A DNA stretch of 64,000 nucleotides from an uncultured Desulfobacter sp. (GTDB lineage: Bacteria; Desulfobacterota; Desulfobacteria; Desulfobacterales; Desulfobacteraceae). Below, piece by piece: positions 62,887 through 64,000 of the stretch. The position numbers and the translations under genes were made by a program. The stretch covers positions 2,280,001 to 2,344,000 of the forward strand of contig NZ_OY762614.1 of assembly GCF_963666145.1 (NCBI RefSeq), in the 5' to 3' direction. Numbering within the stretch: the stretch's first letter is position 1; every line of letters starts with the position of its first letter. Under the pieces are notes generated by a model. That model made no database searches, was not told where the DNA came from, and worked only from the letters and a program-made list of their open reading frames with translations.

Positions 62887-64000
62887 AATTCCCGGCCTGC
62901 TAAAATCCTCACTTTAATATGCCTGTCGTCCCCGGCGTAAAGAAACCGTTCCAATTGAGAAAGGGGAGAGAGCGCCACGGCTTCGGGCAGCCCCATATCA
63001 ATGGAAAGGGCATCAAAACTCATGCCTGGCTCAAATGCCCCGCAAGTCCCCCAACCTTGGCGGTAAAAAAATTTACCATTGCCCATGGTCGCCAGATAAA
63101 AGGCTTCGGAAAGGGTGACCGCTCGGTGATTTTCCTGGGGCCGCAGAATCCGGAGCAGTTTGGCACTTTGAACCGCTTGAACAACCGCCCGATACATGGC
63201 AAGGGTATGACCTGCGCCCACATCGGAGCCCAGCCCCAGGTTAACGTCCCGGTCCAGATAACGGCCAAGGGGCATGATACCGCTGCTCAAATTCATGTTG
63301 GCGCTGGGGCAGTGAACCAGTGTGGACGATCGTTCCACAATCAGATCTATTTCTTCTTCACTTAAAAAAATGGCGTGGGCCATTAAACTATCCGGCCCCA
63401 GCAGTCCGCACGCATCATAAACATGGGTATAGCTTCGGCTGTCGGGAAACAGCTGAGAAACCCATTGGGCTTCGGACAGGGTTTCGGACAGGTGGGACTG
63501 CACCGGCAGATTCAACCGCCGGGAGAGACGCCCCAGCTCTTTCATGAGTTTTTCCGTGCAGCTTGGGGCAAACCGGGGGGTCACGATGGGCCGGACCTTC
63601 TCCCCGCCCGCCAGTTTCCGGCAGAACGTGTCACTGTCGTCTGAGGATTCCCTAAGATAATCGGGCGCATTTTGATCCATGTTGACCTTGCCCACAAAGG
63701 CCATCAGTCCAGCCTGTTCCAGACTTTGGGCCAAAATCAGGGTCGATGCCGAATGAACCGTACCGTAAACCACGGACCGAAGCGTGCCCTGACGAAGCAG
63801 TTCGGCGGCAAACAGCGGATATATCTTTCGGGCATAATTTTCATCGGCAAACCGGGACTCTCCGGGAAAGGTGTAATTTTCCAACCACTCGAGCAATCCC
63901 AGGTCCAGTCCCGTCCCCATCTGCATATGCTGGGGTGCATGGACATGCAGATCAATAAAAGGAGGGATAACCACGCCTGGTCCCAGGTCCGCTACGCCAA
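62883..64000 (-). CDS. guaD: Guanine deaminase (5' end outside window)
   Basis: A zinc amidohydrolase that converts guanine to xanthine. Visible motifs are DLHVHAPQHMQMGTGLDLGLLEW (metal ligands HxH), PVQSHLSE, MAHAIFLSEEEIDLI and LGLGSDVGAGH. The frame stays open upstream of the GTG at 63974 through the window edge (reading DLGPGVVIPPFID), and guanine deaminases normally have some 60-80 more N-terminal residues, so the start is beyond 64000. First visible gene of the purine operon, feeding the dehydrogenase. Confidence 0.9.
   Translation of the reverse strand, partial: GVADLGPGVVIPPFIDLHVHAPQHMQMGTGLDLGLLEWLENYTFPGESRFADENYARKIYPLFAAELLRQGTLRSVVYGTVHSASTLILAQSLEQAGLMAFVGKVNMDQNAPDYLRESSDDSDTFCRKLAGGEKVRPIVTPRFAPSCTEKLMKELGRLSRRLNLPVQSHLSETLSEAQWVSQLFPDSRSYTHVYDACGLLGPDSLMAHAIFLSEEEIDLIVERSSTLVHCPSANMNLSSGIMPLGRYLDRDVNLGLGSDVGAGHTLAMYRAVVQAVQSAKLLRILRPQENHRAVTLSEAFYLATMGNGKFFYRQGWGTCGAFEPGMSFDALSIDMGLPEAVALSPLSQLERFLYAGDDRHIKVRILAGREL

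Noticed and set aside
1..64000. tRNA, rRNA, CRISPR arrays, insertion sequences
   Set aside because: Reading the gaps on both strands gave no cloverleaf-like sequence, spaced direct repeats, transposase frames or terminal repeats that I could support.

Overview
The window reads as chromosomal DNA of a motile, strictly anaerobic Gram-negative bacterium, most likely a sulfate-reducer-like member of the Desulfobacterota (Desulfobacterales). This is inferred from gene content and protein style: a polar-type flagellar cluster with FlhF/FlhG, sigma-54 flagellar promoters, anaerobic radical-SAM heme degradation (HutW type), butyrate kinase and phosphotransbutyrylase modules, and TonB systems with DUF3450 partners. 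I saw no tRNA, rRNA, CRISPR array or intact mobile element.

Layout. 1-4.0 kb: the tail of an unrecognised gene, a three-PAS orphan histidine kinase and a TrpB2-type tryptophan synthase beta chain. 4.2-21.5 kb, plus strand: fliK; fliL-M-N-O-P-Q-R-flhB-flhA-flhF-flhG-fliA; then an operon headed by an unusual 591-residue protein that joins about ten FliM-like LSQDDIDSLL peptides, one membrane helix and a FliL-like domain, followed by two small proteins, a second FliK-like protein and a stand-alone FlhB C-terminal domain. 22.1-28.3 kb: flgF-flgG-flgA-flgH-flgI-flgJ, then flgN-csrA-fliW. On the minus strand lie fliS, a small chaperone-like gene and flaG behind a near-consensus sigma-28 promoter. 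Five sequences match the sigma-54 consensus with exact GG-N10-GC spacing, one before each flagellar unit (4185, 6467, 16845, 22079, 26864). The window thus shows a sigma-54 tier that includes fliA and a sigma-28 tier.

30-40 kb: an IHF/HU protein, a heterodimeric ABC exporter with one degenerate ATP site, an acetyl-CoA-synthetase-like protein lacking key ATP-binding motifs, a fused butyrate kinase-phosphotransacylase, a zinc-ribbon/PilZ protein, a relic of a phospholipase-D-like gene, and a cold-shock/DUF1294 membrane protein.

40.4-52.6 kb looks like one divergent iron/heme (or tetrapyrrole) acquisition island. To the left is DUF3450, long ExbB, ExbB, ExbD, TonB and a TPR protein. To the right is a HutW-like radical SAM enzyme, a complete ECF-type importer (S, T and a double ATPase), a flavodoxin and a TonB-dependent receptor. 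The receptor would take the ligand across the outer membrane, the ECF system (instead of the usual periplasmic-binding-protein ABC importer) across the inner membrane, and HutW with flavodoxin would open the ring.

52.7-59.2 kb: a family-3 solute-binding protein, two chemoreceptors, a secreted Cache-domain protein next to one of them, and a PflX-like radical SAM protein. 59.2-64.0 kb, minus strand: a guanine deaminase-xanthine dehydrogenase operon, with the deaminase running off the window edge.
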